This document shows positions 8,182 through 17,206 of a stretch of DNA of 64,000 bases, in pieces (position 1 is the stretch's first letter; every line of letters begins with the position of its first letter). The DNA is from DAIMZI01 sp036734025. Its GTDB lineage: Bacteria; Pseudomonadota; Alphaproteobacteria; Rhizobiales; Rhodomicrobiaceae. The stretch lies in contig DAIMZI010000011.1 in the NCBI GenBank assembly GCA_036734025.1, positions 1-64,000 of the forward strand, given 5' to 3'. The translations under genes were made by a program, and so were the position numbers. The notes beneath the pieces were generated by a model that had not been told where the DNA came from, ran no database searches, and was given only the letters and a program-made list of their open reading frames with translations.

Positions 8182-9282
8182 TCAGCCCTCGGTCGCAGCG
8201 GCTGTCTCAGGTGACGTGGCCGGCGCGGGTTGTTGTTTCTCGACGGGCTGGACAGCAGACCCGTCACGGATTTTCTGCTGCCCGGCGGTGACGACGACAT
8301 CGCCTTCGCTCAAGCCCTCAAGCACTTCCACCATGCCAGGCATGCGCAGGCCCAATTCAACGGGTGTCTGCGACGCCTTGCCATCGATGACGCGGTAGAC
8401 GAAAGGCTTTTCGGCGGTCGGCACGATCGCGGCCTCGGGGACGATGAGCGATGTTTCGCGCATCTTCGTCACAAGGCTCACGCGCGCAAACAGGCCCGGT
8501 CGCAGCAGGCCGGCCGGATTGGGTATGCGCGCGCGAACCTCGATGCTTCGACCGTTGATGTCGAGAACATTATCGAGCGCGAACACCGTGCCGGCGAATG
8601 TCTGGTCCGGATAGGCATCGACCCGCACCTCAAGGCGCTGGCCCACATACAGCGTGCGCAGGAAGCGCTCGGGCACCCGGAAGGAAAGCTCGGCCGGATC
8701 GGTCTTGACCAGCCGCACGAGGTCCTCGCCGATCGATACGAACGCTCCCACGCTCACCCTGCGCAGACCGGCGACACTGTCGAACGGGGCGGTGATGCGG
8801 GTCTTGTCGAGCCTTGCCCTGGCAAGCGCCACCTTGGCCTCGGCGCTTTGCAGCGCGGCAAGCGTCTCATCGCGCGTGCGCTCGGTGCCAAAGCGGCGGC
8901 CGAGAAGCTCGCTCGAGCGCTCATGGTTGCGTTTGCTCAACTCCAGGCTTGCGGTGGCGTCGGCAAGCTCGGCGGCAAGTATCGCATCATCGAGCGTGAA
9001 CAGGACCTGGCCCTTGTTCACCCTTTCGCCCTGGGTGAACCCGATCGAGTTGATGCGCCCGGCGATCTCCGGACTGATGATCAGGGACTCCTGCGCAATT
9101 ATGTCGCCTACCGTCGCGATCGTGTCTTCCACAGGTCCGACTTCGACCTTCGCGGTTTCCACCGGGACAGCGAAGTCTCCCGGTCCCTGGGCCAGCACAT
9201 GGCCGGCGCCGTGGACTGTAAATATCAGCAACATCGCCATCACGAGGGTGGCCCGCAGGTGATTTGGTGCAAGAGATGTCAT
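8182..9282 (-). CDS. RND efflux periplasmic adaptor (membrane fusion protein)
   Basis: The ATG at 9282 follows a GAGG ribosome site and opens a signal peptide (hydrophobic residues about 10-28, ending HVLAQ). The protein has 366 residues. It carries the HlyD/AcrA layout: a biotinyl-lipoyl-like half (SPEIAGRINSIGFTQGERVNKGQVLFTLDD), a coiled-coil hairpin (LADATASLELSKRNHERS...), the second lipoyl half (ITAPFDSVAGLRRVSVGAFV) and a beta-barrel. It links the permease encoded immediately downstream to an outer-membrane channel. Confidence 0.95.
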   Translation of the reverse strand: MTSLAPNHLRATLVMAMLLIFTVHGAGHVLAQGPGDFAVPVETAKVEVGPVEDTIATVGDIIAQESLIISPEIAGRINSIGFTQGERVNKGQVLFTLDDAILAAELADATASLELSKRNHERSSELLGRRFGTERTRDETLAALQSAEAKVALARARLDKTRITAPFDSVAGLRRVSVGAFVSIGEDLVRLVKTDPAELSFRVPERFLRTLYVGQRLEVRVDAYPDQTFAGTVFALDNVLDINGRSIEVRARIPNPAGLLRPGLFARVSLVTKMRETSLIVPEAAIVPTAEKPFVYRVIDGKASQTPVELGLRMPGMVEVLEGLSEGDVVVTAGQQKIRDGSAVQPVEKQQPAPATSPETAAATEG

Positions 9283-9495
9283 GGACCAATCCTCAAGAGA
9301 CCCGCAAGAACTTGAATAAAATCGAGCGGATGCGTTCAAACAATTGCGGCAGTCGCGCGGGCTTGAGCAGCACACCCGTCATACGTGGCGTTCAATTTGG
9401 CCCGGACCAAGGCGCTACAGACGCCTATTGCTTGCGGCTCATGCATGGCTGCCATGCTACGATGATCCGGTCTGCTTGCATTGGCCGGTTCGGGC

Positions 9496-10338
9496 TCAAC
9501 CGATCCTGGCTTTGCTGGACATCACACCACCGGTCAATCTGGTTATATCATGGGCGGCGGCGCGGACATACGCCGCTTTTTCCGCGATGGAAGCTTCATC
9601 GAAGCGTACGGTCGGGCCGGAGATGGAAATGCCGGCATAAGGCTCGCCATAGGCGTTGAAGATACAGGCGGCGACGCAGCGCATGCCGGAAAAATTTTCC
9701 TCATCATCGAGCGACCACCCGCGCTCGCGTATGCGCTTGAGATCGGCGAGCAGGGTATCGCTACGGGTAAGCGTCTTTTCGGTGAACTTTGTCAGCCCGT
9801 GGCTCTGGATGATCTGCTGAAGGCTTTTTTCGTCAAACTCCGCCATCAAGGCCTTGCCGATGCCCGAGGAATGCATGCGCACGCGCGTTCCAGGACGAAA
9901 GAAGGCGCGGATCGGATTTTGCGTTTCGACCTGGCTGAGGAAGACCACCTCGCCCCTGTCGGCGATCGCCAGATTTGCGGTCTCTCCGGTCTGCTCGACG
10001 AGCCGGTGCAGCACACTCCGGCCCACCTCCAGCAGGCTGGCGCGCTGCGCGAAGGCGCTGCCGATCCGGAAGGCCTCGACGCCGATCATCCATTCCTGGG
10101 TGCCGGCGTTGAAATCGACAAGACCGTGGTTCTGCAGCGTGCCGAGCAGCCGATGTGCGGATGAGGTCGGCATGTCGGCCTTGAGCGCCAGTTCCGACAG
10201 GGTCATGTTGCCATCACTCGCCAGTGCGCGCAGCAAAAGGATAGAGCGGTCAAGCGCCTGCACGCTGGAGGCGCTGCGTTCGGCTCCGGCTGAACGCGGC
10301 CGGCCTCTCGCCCGCCCGCGCCGCTCCGCCTCGCTCAT
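9496..10338 (-). CDS. bhcR: IclR-family regulator of the beta-hydroxyaspartate cycle (BhcR)
   Basis: The 280-residue protein has a basic N-terminus and a winged helix-turn-helix (about 25-90; ILLLRALASDGNMTLSELAL, then SSAHRLLGTL). An IclR effector domain occupies about 100-270 (RMHSSGIGKALMAEF, then GMRCVAACIFNAYGEPYAGISISGP). It is divergent from bhcABCD. In Paracoccus denitrificans the equivalent BhcR controls that cluster and responds to glyoxylate; I transfer that role by synteny. The 222-bp gap to bhcA holds two similar repeat modules that are candidate operators. Confidence 0.9.
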   Translation of the reverse strand: MSEAERRGRARGRPRSAGAERSASSVQALDRSILLLRALASDGNMTLSELALKADMPTSSAHRLLGTLQNHGLVDFNAGTQEWMIGVEAFRIGSAFAQRASLLEVGRSVLHRLVEQTGETANLAIADRGEVVFLSQVETQNPIRAFFRPGTRVRMHSSGIGKALMAEFDEKSLQQIIQSHGLTKFTEKTLTRSDTLLADLKRIRERGWSLDDEENFSGMRCVAACIFNAYGEPYAGISISGPTVRFDEASIAEKAAYVRAAAHDITRLTGGVMSSKARIG

Positions 10339-10388
10339 TCTGCTCCCTGGTGCGGCGAAAATGTCCGATCGCCGCCCAAAAAAGTGAC

Positions 10389-10435
10389 ATGAGTTTTTTT
10401 CATCGCCACATCTGCCGATCTGTTGGAAAACTCAT
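10389..10435. promoter_or_regulatory. Candidate BhcR operator module 1 (spaced inverted repeat)
   Basis: A perfect 9-bp inverted repeat, ATGAGTTTT (10389-10397) and AAAACTCAT (10427-10435), is separated by 29 bp. It contains TTTTTCATCGC (10396-10406) and TTGGAAAA (10423-10430), followed by CTAG at 10437-10440. TGGAAA-type half-sites recall those recognised by IclR-family proteins. Its role as an operator is inferred. Confidence 0.5.
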
Positions 10436-10456
10436 ACTAGCTTTTATTTCAATGGC

Positions 10457-10505
10457 TTGCAATTTTTCATCGCAATATTGGGAAAATGTTCTAGTAAAAT
10501 TGCAA
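10457..10505. promoter_or_regulatory. Candidate BhcR operator module 2 (spaced inverted repeat)
   Basis: A perfect 10-bp inverted repeat, TTGCAATTTT (10457-10466) and AAAATTGCAA (10496-10505), is again separated by exactly 29 bp. It repeats TTTTTCATCGC (10463-10473), then TTGGGAAAA (10478-10486) and CTAG (10491-10494), in the same order as module 1. It ends 55 bp before the bhcA start, so it may overlap the bhcA promoter or leader. Confidence 0.5.
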
Positions 10506-10560
10506 ATTCGAAAAGGCCCGCTACTATCAAATGGAAAAATCGAATAATGGAGGAAACGCG

Positions 10561-11772
10561 ATGGCTGCCAAGGCGCCCGCATTGCATGGACAGAACCCGG
10601 TTTTCATCCCCGGGCCGACGAATATTCCCAACGCGCTGCGCCAGGCCATGGCGCTGCAGACGATGGACCACCGCGCCCCTGATTTCATCGAACTCCTGCA
10701 GCCGCTGCTGGACGATCTCAAAAAGGTGTTCAAGACCGAAAGCGGCGAAGTGCTGATCTTCCCGGCCAGCGGCACCGGCGGGTGGGAAGCCGTGATCACC
10801 AACACGCTGTCGCCCGGCGACAAGGTGCTGGTGGCCCGCTTCGGCATGTTCTCGCATCGCTGGATCGATCTGTGCCAGCGCCATGGGCTCGATGTCGAGG
10901 TGATCGAGTGCGAATGGGGCAGCGGCGCGCCGGCGGCCCGCTATGCCGAGCGTCTTGCGGCTGACACCGATCATCAGATCAAGGCTGTGCTCGTCACCCA
11001 CAACGAAACCGCGACCGGCGTGCGCTCCGATGTGGCGGCGGTGCGCCGGGCCATCGACGCCGCCGGGCATCCCGCGATGCTGTATGTCGATTGCGTCAGT
11101 TCGCTTGCCTGCATGGATTTCCGCATGGATGAGTGGGGCATCGATCTGGCGGTGTGCGGATCGCAGAAAGGGTTCATGCTGCCCACCGGAATGGCGATCG
11201 TCGCGCTCAGCAAGAAGGCCCGCGCAGCCTGTGAAGGCGCGAAATGCGCCCGCTGCTTCTTCGATTTTCGCGACATGATCGGCGCCAATGCGCGCGGCGG
11301 CTATCCCTACACGCCGCCGGTTCAGCTCATGTTCGGTCTCCGCGCCAGCCTCGACATGCTGTTCGCCGAAGGGCTCGACAATGTCTTTGCCCGCCATTTC
11401 CGCATTGCCGAAGGCGTGCGCGCTGCCGCGCGGGCCTGGGGAATGCAGCTTTGCGCCATGACCCCGGACCTTTATTCAGATACGATAACGGCAATATACG
11501 TTCCCGAGGGCAAGGATAGCGATGCGCTCACTGCACATGCCTTCAGCGCCTACGGCGTGTCCTTTGGCGTCGGTCTGGGACAGATGGCGGGCAGGGCCTT
11601 TCGCATCGGCCATCTGGGCTCGCTGACCGATGTCATGGCGCTCTCGGGGCTTGCAACGATCGAGATGGCGATGAAGGATCTGAATTATCCCATCGAGCTT
11701 GGCTCGGGGGTCGCTGCGGCGCAGGATCATTACCGCAAGACAGCCCGCAAGAGCCTGGCTGAAGCCGCGTGA
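10561..11772 (+). CDS. bhcA: Aspartate-glyoxylate aminotransferase BhcA
   Basis: BhcA is a PLP class-V aminotransferase. It transfers the amino group of aspartate to glyoxylate, feeding glycine into the beta-hydroxyaspartate cycle. The ATG at 10561 follows GGAGG and gives 403 residues. The fold is that of serine-glyoxylate aminotransferases, with FIPGPTNIP at the N-terminus, PASGTGGWEA (about 68-77), Asp177 in VDCVSSL and the PLP lysine Lys203 in GSQKGFMLPTG. Neighbours bhcB, bhcC and bhcD follow at once, and bhcR is divergent, which separates it from a simple serine-glyoxylate aminotransferase. Confidence 0.93.
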   Translation: MAAKAPALHGQNPVFIPGPTNIPNALRQAMALQTMDHRAPDFIELLQPLLDDLKKVFKTESGEVLIFPASGTGGWEAVITNTLSPGDKVLVARFGMFSHRWIDLCQRHGLDVEVIECEWGSGAPAARYAERLAADTDHQIKAVLVTHNETATGVRSDVAAVRRAIDAAGHPAMLYVDCVSSLACMDFRMDEWGIDLAVCGSQKGFMLPTGMAIVALSKKARAACEGAKCARCFFDFRDMIGANARGGYPYTPPVQLMFGLRASLDMLFAEGLDNVFARHFRIAEGVRAAARAWGMQLCAMTPDLYSDTITAIYVPEGKDSDALTAHAFSAYGVSFGVGLGQMAGRAFRIGHLGSLTDVMALSGLATIEMAMKDLNYPIELGSGVAAAQDHYRKTARKSLAEAA

Positions 11773-11789
11773 AGAGAGGCTCCAACGCC

Positions 11790-12764
11790 ATGAATATCAT
11801 CGATGATCTGTATATCCCCACGCTTGAGGATGCCCGCGCTGCCCGCGAGCGCATCAAACCCTATGTCCACCGCACGCCGGTTCTGACATCGGAGTATTTC
11901 GACAGGCTGAGCGGCGCACGATTGTTCTTCAAATGCGAGAACTTCCAGAAGGCCGGCGCGTTCAAGGCGCGCGGCGCGTCCAACGCCGTCTTCAGCCTCG
12001 ACGAGGCCCAGGCGGCAAAGGGCGTCGCCTCGCATTCCTCCGGCAATCACGCGCTCTCGCTCAGCTATGCTGCGGGTCGGCGCGGGATCAAGGCCACCGT
12101 GGTCATGCCGCGCACCGCACCCGAAGCCAAGAAGGCCGCCGTGCGCGGCTATGGCGGCGAGGTGCTGGAATGCGAACCATCGACAGCCGCGCGCGAGGCG
12201 ATGCTGGAAGAGCTTGTGGCGCGCACCGGCGCCGACTTCGTCCATCCCTATAATGATCACCGCGTCATTGCCGGGCAGGCCACATGCTCATGGGAGATGC
12301 ACGAGGATGTCGGCGATCTCGACGCCGTGGTCGCGCCGATTGGCGGCGGCGGTATGATCTCGGGCACCTGTCTGACGATGTCGAACATCTCGCCGCGCAC
12401 CAAGATCTACGCCGCCGAACCGCAGAACGCCGATGATGCCTATCGTTCGCTGCGTGCCGGCCACATCATCGAGGATGACGCGCCGCAGACCATCGCGGAT
12501 GGGCTGAAAGTGAGCCTGCGTCCGCGAACCTGGCACTTCGTTTCCAATTTCGTCACCGACATCCTGCTTGCCTCCGAACAGGAGATCATCGACGCGATGT
12601 ATCTGACATGGCAGCGCATGAAGATCGTCATCGAGCCGAGTTGTTCGGTGCCGCTGGCCGTTATCCTCAAGAACCGCGCCCTTTTCGAGGGCAAGCGCGT
12701 CGGCGTGATTGTGACGGGCGGCAATGTGGATCTGAACAAGCTGCCCTGGATGAACACGAATTGA
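11790..12764 (+). CDS. bhcB: beta-Hydroxyaspartate dehydratase BhcB
   Basis: BhcB is a PLP fold-type II enzyme of the threonine/serine dehydratase family. In the cycle it dehydrates beta-hydroxyaspartate to iminosuccinate. The ATG at 11790 is preferred over an in-frame GTG at 11769 that overlaps the bhcA stop, because GAGAGG lies upstream and family members begin near here. It has 324 residues. The PLP lysine is Lys59 in GAFKARGA, SSGNHA is at about 83-88, and the phosphate-binding glycine loop is GGGG at 185-188. Sequence alone would also fit serine racemase or threonine dehydratase; the cluster decides the call. Confidence 0.9.
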   Translation: MNIIDDLYIPTLEDARAARERIKPYVHRTPVLTSEYFDRLSGARLFFKCENFQKAGAFKARGASNAVFSLDEAQAAKGVASHSSGNHALSLSYAAGRRGIKATVVMPRTAPEAKKAAVRGYGGEVLECEPSTAAREAMLEELVARTGADFVHPYNDHRVIAGQATCSWEMHEDVGDLDAVVAPIGGGGMISGTCLTMSNISPRTKIYAAEPQNADDAYRSLRAGHIIEDDAPQTIADGLKVSLRPRTWHFVSNFVTDILLASEQEIIDAMYLTWQRMKIVIEPSCSVPLAVILKNRALFEGKRVGVIVTGGNVDLNKLPWMNTN

Positions 12765-12791
12765 ACCGACCGACCAAAGGGAGAGATTGAC

Positions 12792-13955
12792 ATGACCGTA
12801 CATATGAAGATCGACGATCTCGAAGTGGGCTATGACATTCCTGCCAGTGTCGGTATGGATGAGGCCGATATCCAGACCCCTTGCCTGATCGTCGATCTGG
12901 ATGCCTTTGAGCGCAACGTCGCGCGCATGCGCGATTTCTGCACGCAGATGGGCGTGCGCCACCGCGTTCACGGCAAGATGCACAAATCCGCCGATGTCGC
13001 CAAATACCAGATTGAGCACGGTAACGCCGTCGGCGTGTGCTGTCAGAAAGTGTCCGAGGCCGAAGCCTTCGCCAGGGCCGGCATAAAGGATGTGCTTGTG
13101 TCCAATCAGGTGCGCGACCCGGCCAAGATCGACCGGCTGGCGCGCCTGCCCAAGCTTGGCGCCCGCGCGATCGTGTGCTGCGACGATGTGACGAATGTCG
13201 CCGATCTGTCTGCTGCTGCCACCCGCCACGGCACGACGATCGAGGTGCTCGTCGAGATCGATTGCGGCGCCGGCCGTTGCGGCGTGACGACAACACCGGC
13301 CGTGGTCGAGATCGCCAAGGCCGTGGACGCCGCGCCGGGCCTCAAATTCTCCGGCATCCAGGCCTATCAGGGCGCCATGCAGCACATGGAGAAATATGAG
13401 GATCGCAAGGCCAAGATCGACATCGCCGTGGCCATGGTCCGCGATGCGGTGGATGCGCTGAAGGCCGAGGGGCTCGACTGCGACATCGTCGGCGGCGGCG
13501 GCACCGGCTCATATTATTTCGAAGGCAATTCAGGCGTTTACAACGAGCTTCAGTGCGGGTCCTACGCGTTCATGGACGCCGATTATGGCCGCATCCTCGA
13601 CAAGGATGGCAACCGCATCGATCAAGGCGAGTGGGACAATGCCCTGTTCATCCTCACCTCGGTGATGAGCCACGCCAAGCCGAACAAGGCCATCTGCGAC
13701 GCCGGCCTGAAGGCCCAGTCGGTCGACAGCGGCCTGCCGGTGATCTTCGGGCGCACCGACGTCAAATATGTCAAATGCTCCGACGAGCACGGCGTCATAG
13801 AAGATCTCGAAGGCGTGCTCAAGATCAATGAGAAATTGCGCCTCGTGCCCGGCCACTGCGATCCGACCTGCAATGTTCATGACTGGTATGTCGGCGTGCG
13901 CGGCGGCAAGGTCGAGACATTATGGCCGATAACGGCGCGCGGCAAAGCCTATTAA
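12792..13955 (+). CDS. bhcC: beta-Hydroxyaspartate aldolase BhcC
   Basis: BhcC condenses glycine and glyoxylate to beta-hydroxyaspartate, the carbon-carbon bond-forming step of the cycle. It belongs to the D-threonine aldolase / DSD1 fold-type III PLP enzymes. Visible signatures are QTPCLIVDLDAFERNV, HGKMHKSADVAKYQ with the likely PLP lysine, EIDCGAGRCGV and GGGGTGSYYF. The C-terminal metal-site region has PGHCDPTCNVHDW. The 387-residue length is normal. A GGGAGAG ribosome site precedes the ATG. It starts 27 bp after bhcB. Confidence 0.93.
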   Translation: MTVHMKIDDLEVGYDIPASVGMDEADIQTPCLIVDLDAFERNVARMRDFCTQMGVRHRVHGKMHKSADVAKYQIEHGNAVGVCCQKVSEAEAFARAGIKDVLVSNQVRDPAKIDRLARLPKLGARAIVCCDDVTNVADLSAAATRHGTTIEVLVEIDCGAGRCGVTTTPAVVEIAKAVDAAPGLKFSGIQAYQGAMQHMEKYEDRKAKIDIAVAMVRDAVDALKAEGLDCDIVGGGGTGSYYFEGNSGVYNELQCGSYAFMDADYGRILDKDGNRIDQGEWDNALFILTSVMSHAKPNKAICDAGLKAQSVDSGLPVIFGRTDVKYVKCSDEHGVIEDLEGVLKINEKLRLVPGHCDPTCNVHDWYVGVRGGKVETLWPITARGKAY

Positions 13956-13967
13956 GGTCGCAGGGTC

Positions 13968-14933
13968 ATGCTGATCGTCAGCGAAGCGGTCTGCCGCGAA
14001 CTGGTCGGGAGGGCCGATGCCTTCACGGCGGTTGAGGCCGTTTTCGCGGCCATGGCGCGCGCAGAAGCCTATAACTTCCCCGTGGTGCGTGAGGCGATCG
14101 GCTATGCCGATGCGCTTTATGGCTTCAAATCGGGCTTTGACCGGGCCGGGCTGGTGCTGGGCGTCAAATCTGGCGGCTACTGGCCCGGCAATGCCGGCAA
14201 GGGCCTCACCAACCACCAGTCCACGGTGTTCCTGTTCGATCCAGATACCGGACAGTTGTCGGCGCTTGTGGGCGGCAACTATCTGACGGCGATGCGCACC
14301 GCCGCCTCCAGCGCGGTGTCTATCAGCCATCTGGCGCGCGCCGATGCCAGGGTGCTGGGCATGGTTGGCGCGGGCCATCAGTCGGGCTTCCAGCTTCGCG
14401 CAGCCGCCGATCAGCGCGCCTTCGAGCGGGTGGTGGCCTGGAACCCGCATCCCGACATGCTGCCCCAACTCGCTGCGGTCGCGCAGGACATCGGCCTGCC
14501 ATTCGAGGCGGTCGAGCCCGAACGGCTGGGGGCCGAAGCGGACGTGATCATCACGATCACCTCGGCCTTCGAGCCGCTGCTGATGAAAGGCTGGATCAAG
14601 CCCGGCACGCATCTGGCCTGCATGGGCACCGACACCAAAGGCAAGCAGGAGGTGGACCCCGCACTCGTCGCGGCCGCGCGCGTCTTCACCGACGAGATCG
14701 CCCAGTCGGTCAGCATCGGCGAAGCCCAGCACGCCGTGGCAGCGGGCCTGATAGGGCAGGACGACATCACGACGATTGGCGCGGTGATCAACAAGACCCA
14801 TTCAGGCCGGATGTCGGATGATGAGATCACCCTGTTTGACGGTACCGGCGTGGGGCTTCAGGATCTGGCCGTGGCTGGTCTGGCCGCGCGTCTTGCCGTC
14901 GAGGCGGGAAAGGCGAAATCGGTCGATCTCTGA
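13968..14933 (+). CDS. bhcD: Iminosuccinate reductase BhcD
   Basis: BhcD is an ornithine cyclodeaminase / mu-crystallin family NAD(P)H enzyme that reduces iminosuccinate to aspartate. This closes the cycle and regenerates the amino donor for BhcA. The 321 residues contain the family's substrate region (GFKSGFD, GVKSGGYWPGN), the TAMRTAASSAVSI segment and a Rossmann motif MVGAGHQSGFQ. Later motifs are ITITSAFEPLL and HLACMGTDTKGKQEVD. It begins 12 bp after bhcC and ends the operon. An alanine-dehydrogenase-like or ornithine cyclodeaminase activity cannot be excluded by sequence. Confidence 0.92.
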   Translation: MLIVSEAVCRELVGRADAFTAVEAVFAAMARAEAYNFPVVREAIGYADALYGFKSGFDRAGLVLGVKSGGYWPGNAGKGLTNHQSTVFLFDPDTGQLSALVGGNYLTAMRTAASSAVSISHLARADARVLGMVGAGHQSGFQLRAAADQRAFERVVAWNPHPDMLPQLAAVAQDIGLPFEAVEPERLGAEADVIITITSAFEPLLMKGWIKPGTHLACMGTDTKGKQEVDPALVAAARVFTDEIAQSVSIGEAQHAVAAGLIGQDDITTIGAVINKTHSGRMSDDEITLFDGTGVGLQDLAVAGLAARLAVEAGKAKSVDL

Positions 14934-15073
14934 TCGCGCTGCCTTTGCGCTCGCCACAGCACGTAATGTTGCTCGTCAGGCAAACCTCGCCGCCAGCCGT
15001 CATTGTGCCCCGACGAAAAATGTAGTTAAACCTCAGATATCATCACCATCCTTTTTCATGAGCCATTTTCCCA

Positions 15074-15952
<879 letters not shown>

Positions 15953-15960
15953 TTCGCCTG

Positions 15961-16002
15961 ACCGGAGACCATCAACCGGAGATCACCAACCGGAGATCAC
16001 AA
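15961..16002. repeat. 14-bp x3 tandem repeat carrying the apt ribosome site
   Basis: Three 14-bp units (ACCGGAGACCATCA, ACCGGAGATCACCA, ACCGGAGATCACAA) fill the space between the mtnP stop and the apt ATG. Each contains a GGAG core, so ribosome-binding sequences are stacked at 14-bp intervals. Only the last is at proper distance from the apt start. A change in copy number would keep that spacing intact. Confidence 0.85.
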
Positions 16003-16550
16003 TGACGACCCATCACGCAAATAACGACCTGAAGGCGCTGGTGCGCACCATCCCCGATTTCCCCAAGCCCGGCATCATGTTCCGTGACATCACCACGCTG
16101 TTTCAGGACGCGCGCGGCTTCAGGTCTTGCGTCGAGCGGCTTGCCGCGCCGTATCGGGACGCGGGGATCGAGGCTGTCGCCGGGATCGAGGCGCGCGGGT
16201 TCATCCTTGGTGGCGCGGTGGCGGACCGGCTCGGCACCGGCTTCGTGCCGATCCGCAAGAAGGGCAAGCTGCCGGCCAAGGCGATCGGCGAGGACTACGA
16301 GCTGGAATACGGCGTCGACACCATCGAGTTGCACGAGGACGCGATCCGGCCCGGCGAGCGGATACTGCTGGTGGACGACCTGATCGCCACCGGCGGCACG
16401 GCGCTGGCCGCCGCGCGGCTTATCGAGAAGGCGGGCGGCATGGTCGCGGGCGCGGCGTTCATCATCGACCTGCCAGACCTTGGCGGCTGCGGGCGGCTGG
16501 GCGCGCGCGGCGTCAAGTGCCACACGCTAATGGAATTCGAGGGCCATTAG
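16002..16550 (+). CDS. apt: Adenine phosphoribosyltransferase Apt
   Basis: Apt converts adenine and PRPP to AMP. The ATG at 16002 gives 182 residues, the usual size. It has the N-terminal DFPKPGIMFRDIT motif (19-31), GIEARGFILGG (61-71), the flexible loop RKKGKLPAKA and the PRPP-binding motif ILLVDDLIATGGTALAA (121-137). It is placed between mtnP and a DUF4145-like gene, so adenine from MtnP is its likely substrate. The ribosome site lies in a 14-bp tandem repeat. Confidence 0.96.
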   Translation: MTTHHANNDLKALVRTIPDFPKPGIMFRDITTLFQDARGFRSCVERLAAPYRDAGIEAVAGIEARGFILGGAVADRLGTGFVPIRKKGKLPAKAIGEDYELEYGVDTIELHEDAIRPGERILLVDDLIATGGTALAAARLIEKAGGMVAGAAFIIDLPDLGGCGRLGARGVKCHTLMEFEGH

Positions 16551-16552
16551 AG

Positions 16553-17206
16553 ATGGCAACCGCGACACTCAATTGTCCGCACTGCAAGACCACTAAGGCC
16601 ACTTTCGATATTGTCCATACAGCCCCACACAGGCGCCAGCGCGGCCATCAATGCGCATTCTCCCGGTGCCGGACGTGCGATAATTTCATCATGATTGACC
16701 TGTACCGCCGTTCCGGTGCGCCGGCTGTCGAGACAATGATGGCCAGCGACGCCGATGTGAACAGCCTGAATTATGCGATCACGGCCGTTGCCCCTGAAGA
16801 CCCTAAGGACATCCCCGATTATCTGCCTGAAAATATCTCTAGCGAATATGAAAGTGCGCTCAGGGCCTACATGCAGAAATCATGGTCGTTGGCGGCGATC
16901 GGGTTTCGCCGCGTGCTCGACATATCGACGCGCACGCTTGACCCGAGCTTCGGCGATCTGACGCTGACCGAGCGTCTGGAGCGACTGCTGGCCGGCGGTG
17001 TGGTGACATCGCCGCTGCGCGAGTGGCTGCGCCAGGCGGATTGGCCGCGGCGGCCTCCGCCCGAAGAGATCGAGCAATATTCCCAGGCCGACGCCAGTCA
17101 TTTGCGCTATTTCTGCGAAGGCTATCTGAAATATATCTATGAGTTGCCAGGCGCGATTTCGGACCGTCGCGAGCGGGCTTCCAGCGAAAGGTTGCCCCAG
17201 ACATGA
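16553..17206 (+). CDS. Zinc-ribbon DUF4145-like protein within the methionine-salvage operon
   Basis: The 217-residue protein starts at ATG 16553, two bases after the apt stop. Its N-terminus has CPHC (Cys8, Cys11) and a later Cys39/Cys42 pair, enough for a zinc ribbon. The remainder resembles DUF4145 (LPENISSEYESALRAYMQKSWSLAAIGFRRVLDIS, then YLKYIYELPG). DUF4145 occurs alone and in restriction or defence proteins, and its function is unknown. The stop overlaps the mtnA start (ATGA), so it is translationally coupled to a salvage enzyme. A link to that pathway is only inferred. Confidence 0.8.
   Translation: MATATLNCPHCKTTKATFDIVHTAPHRRQRGHQCAFSRCRTCDNFIMIDLYRRSGAPAVETMMASDADVNSLNYAITAVAPEDPKDIPDYLPENISSEYESALRAYMQKSWSLAAIGFRRVLDISTRTLDPSFGDLTLTERLERLLAGGVVTSPLREWLRQADWPRRPPPEEIEQYSQADASHLRYFCEGYLKYIYELPGAISDRRERASSERLPQT

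Noticed and set aside
14934..15073. SAM-responsive riboswitch before mtnP
   Set aside because: I looked for a conserved SAM riboswitch core in this gap and saw none.
15961..16002. CRISPR-like array
   Set aside because: The 14-bp units are directly adjacent with no spacers. No CRISPR array is seen anywhere in the window.
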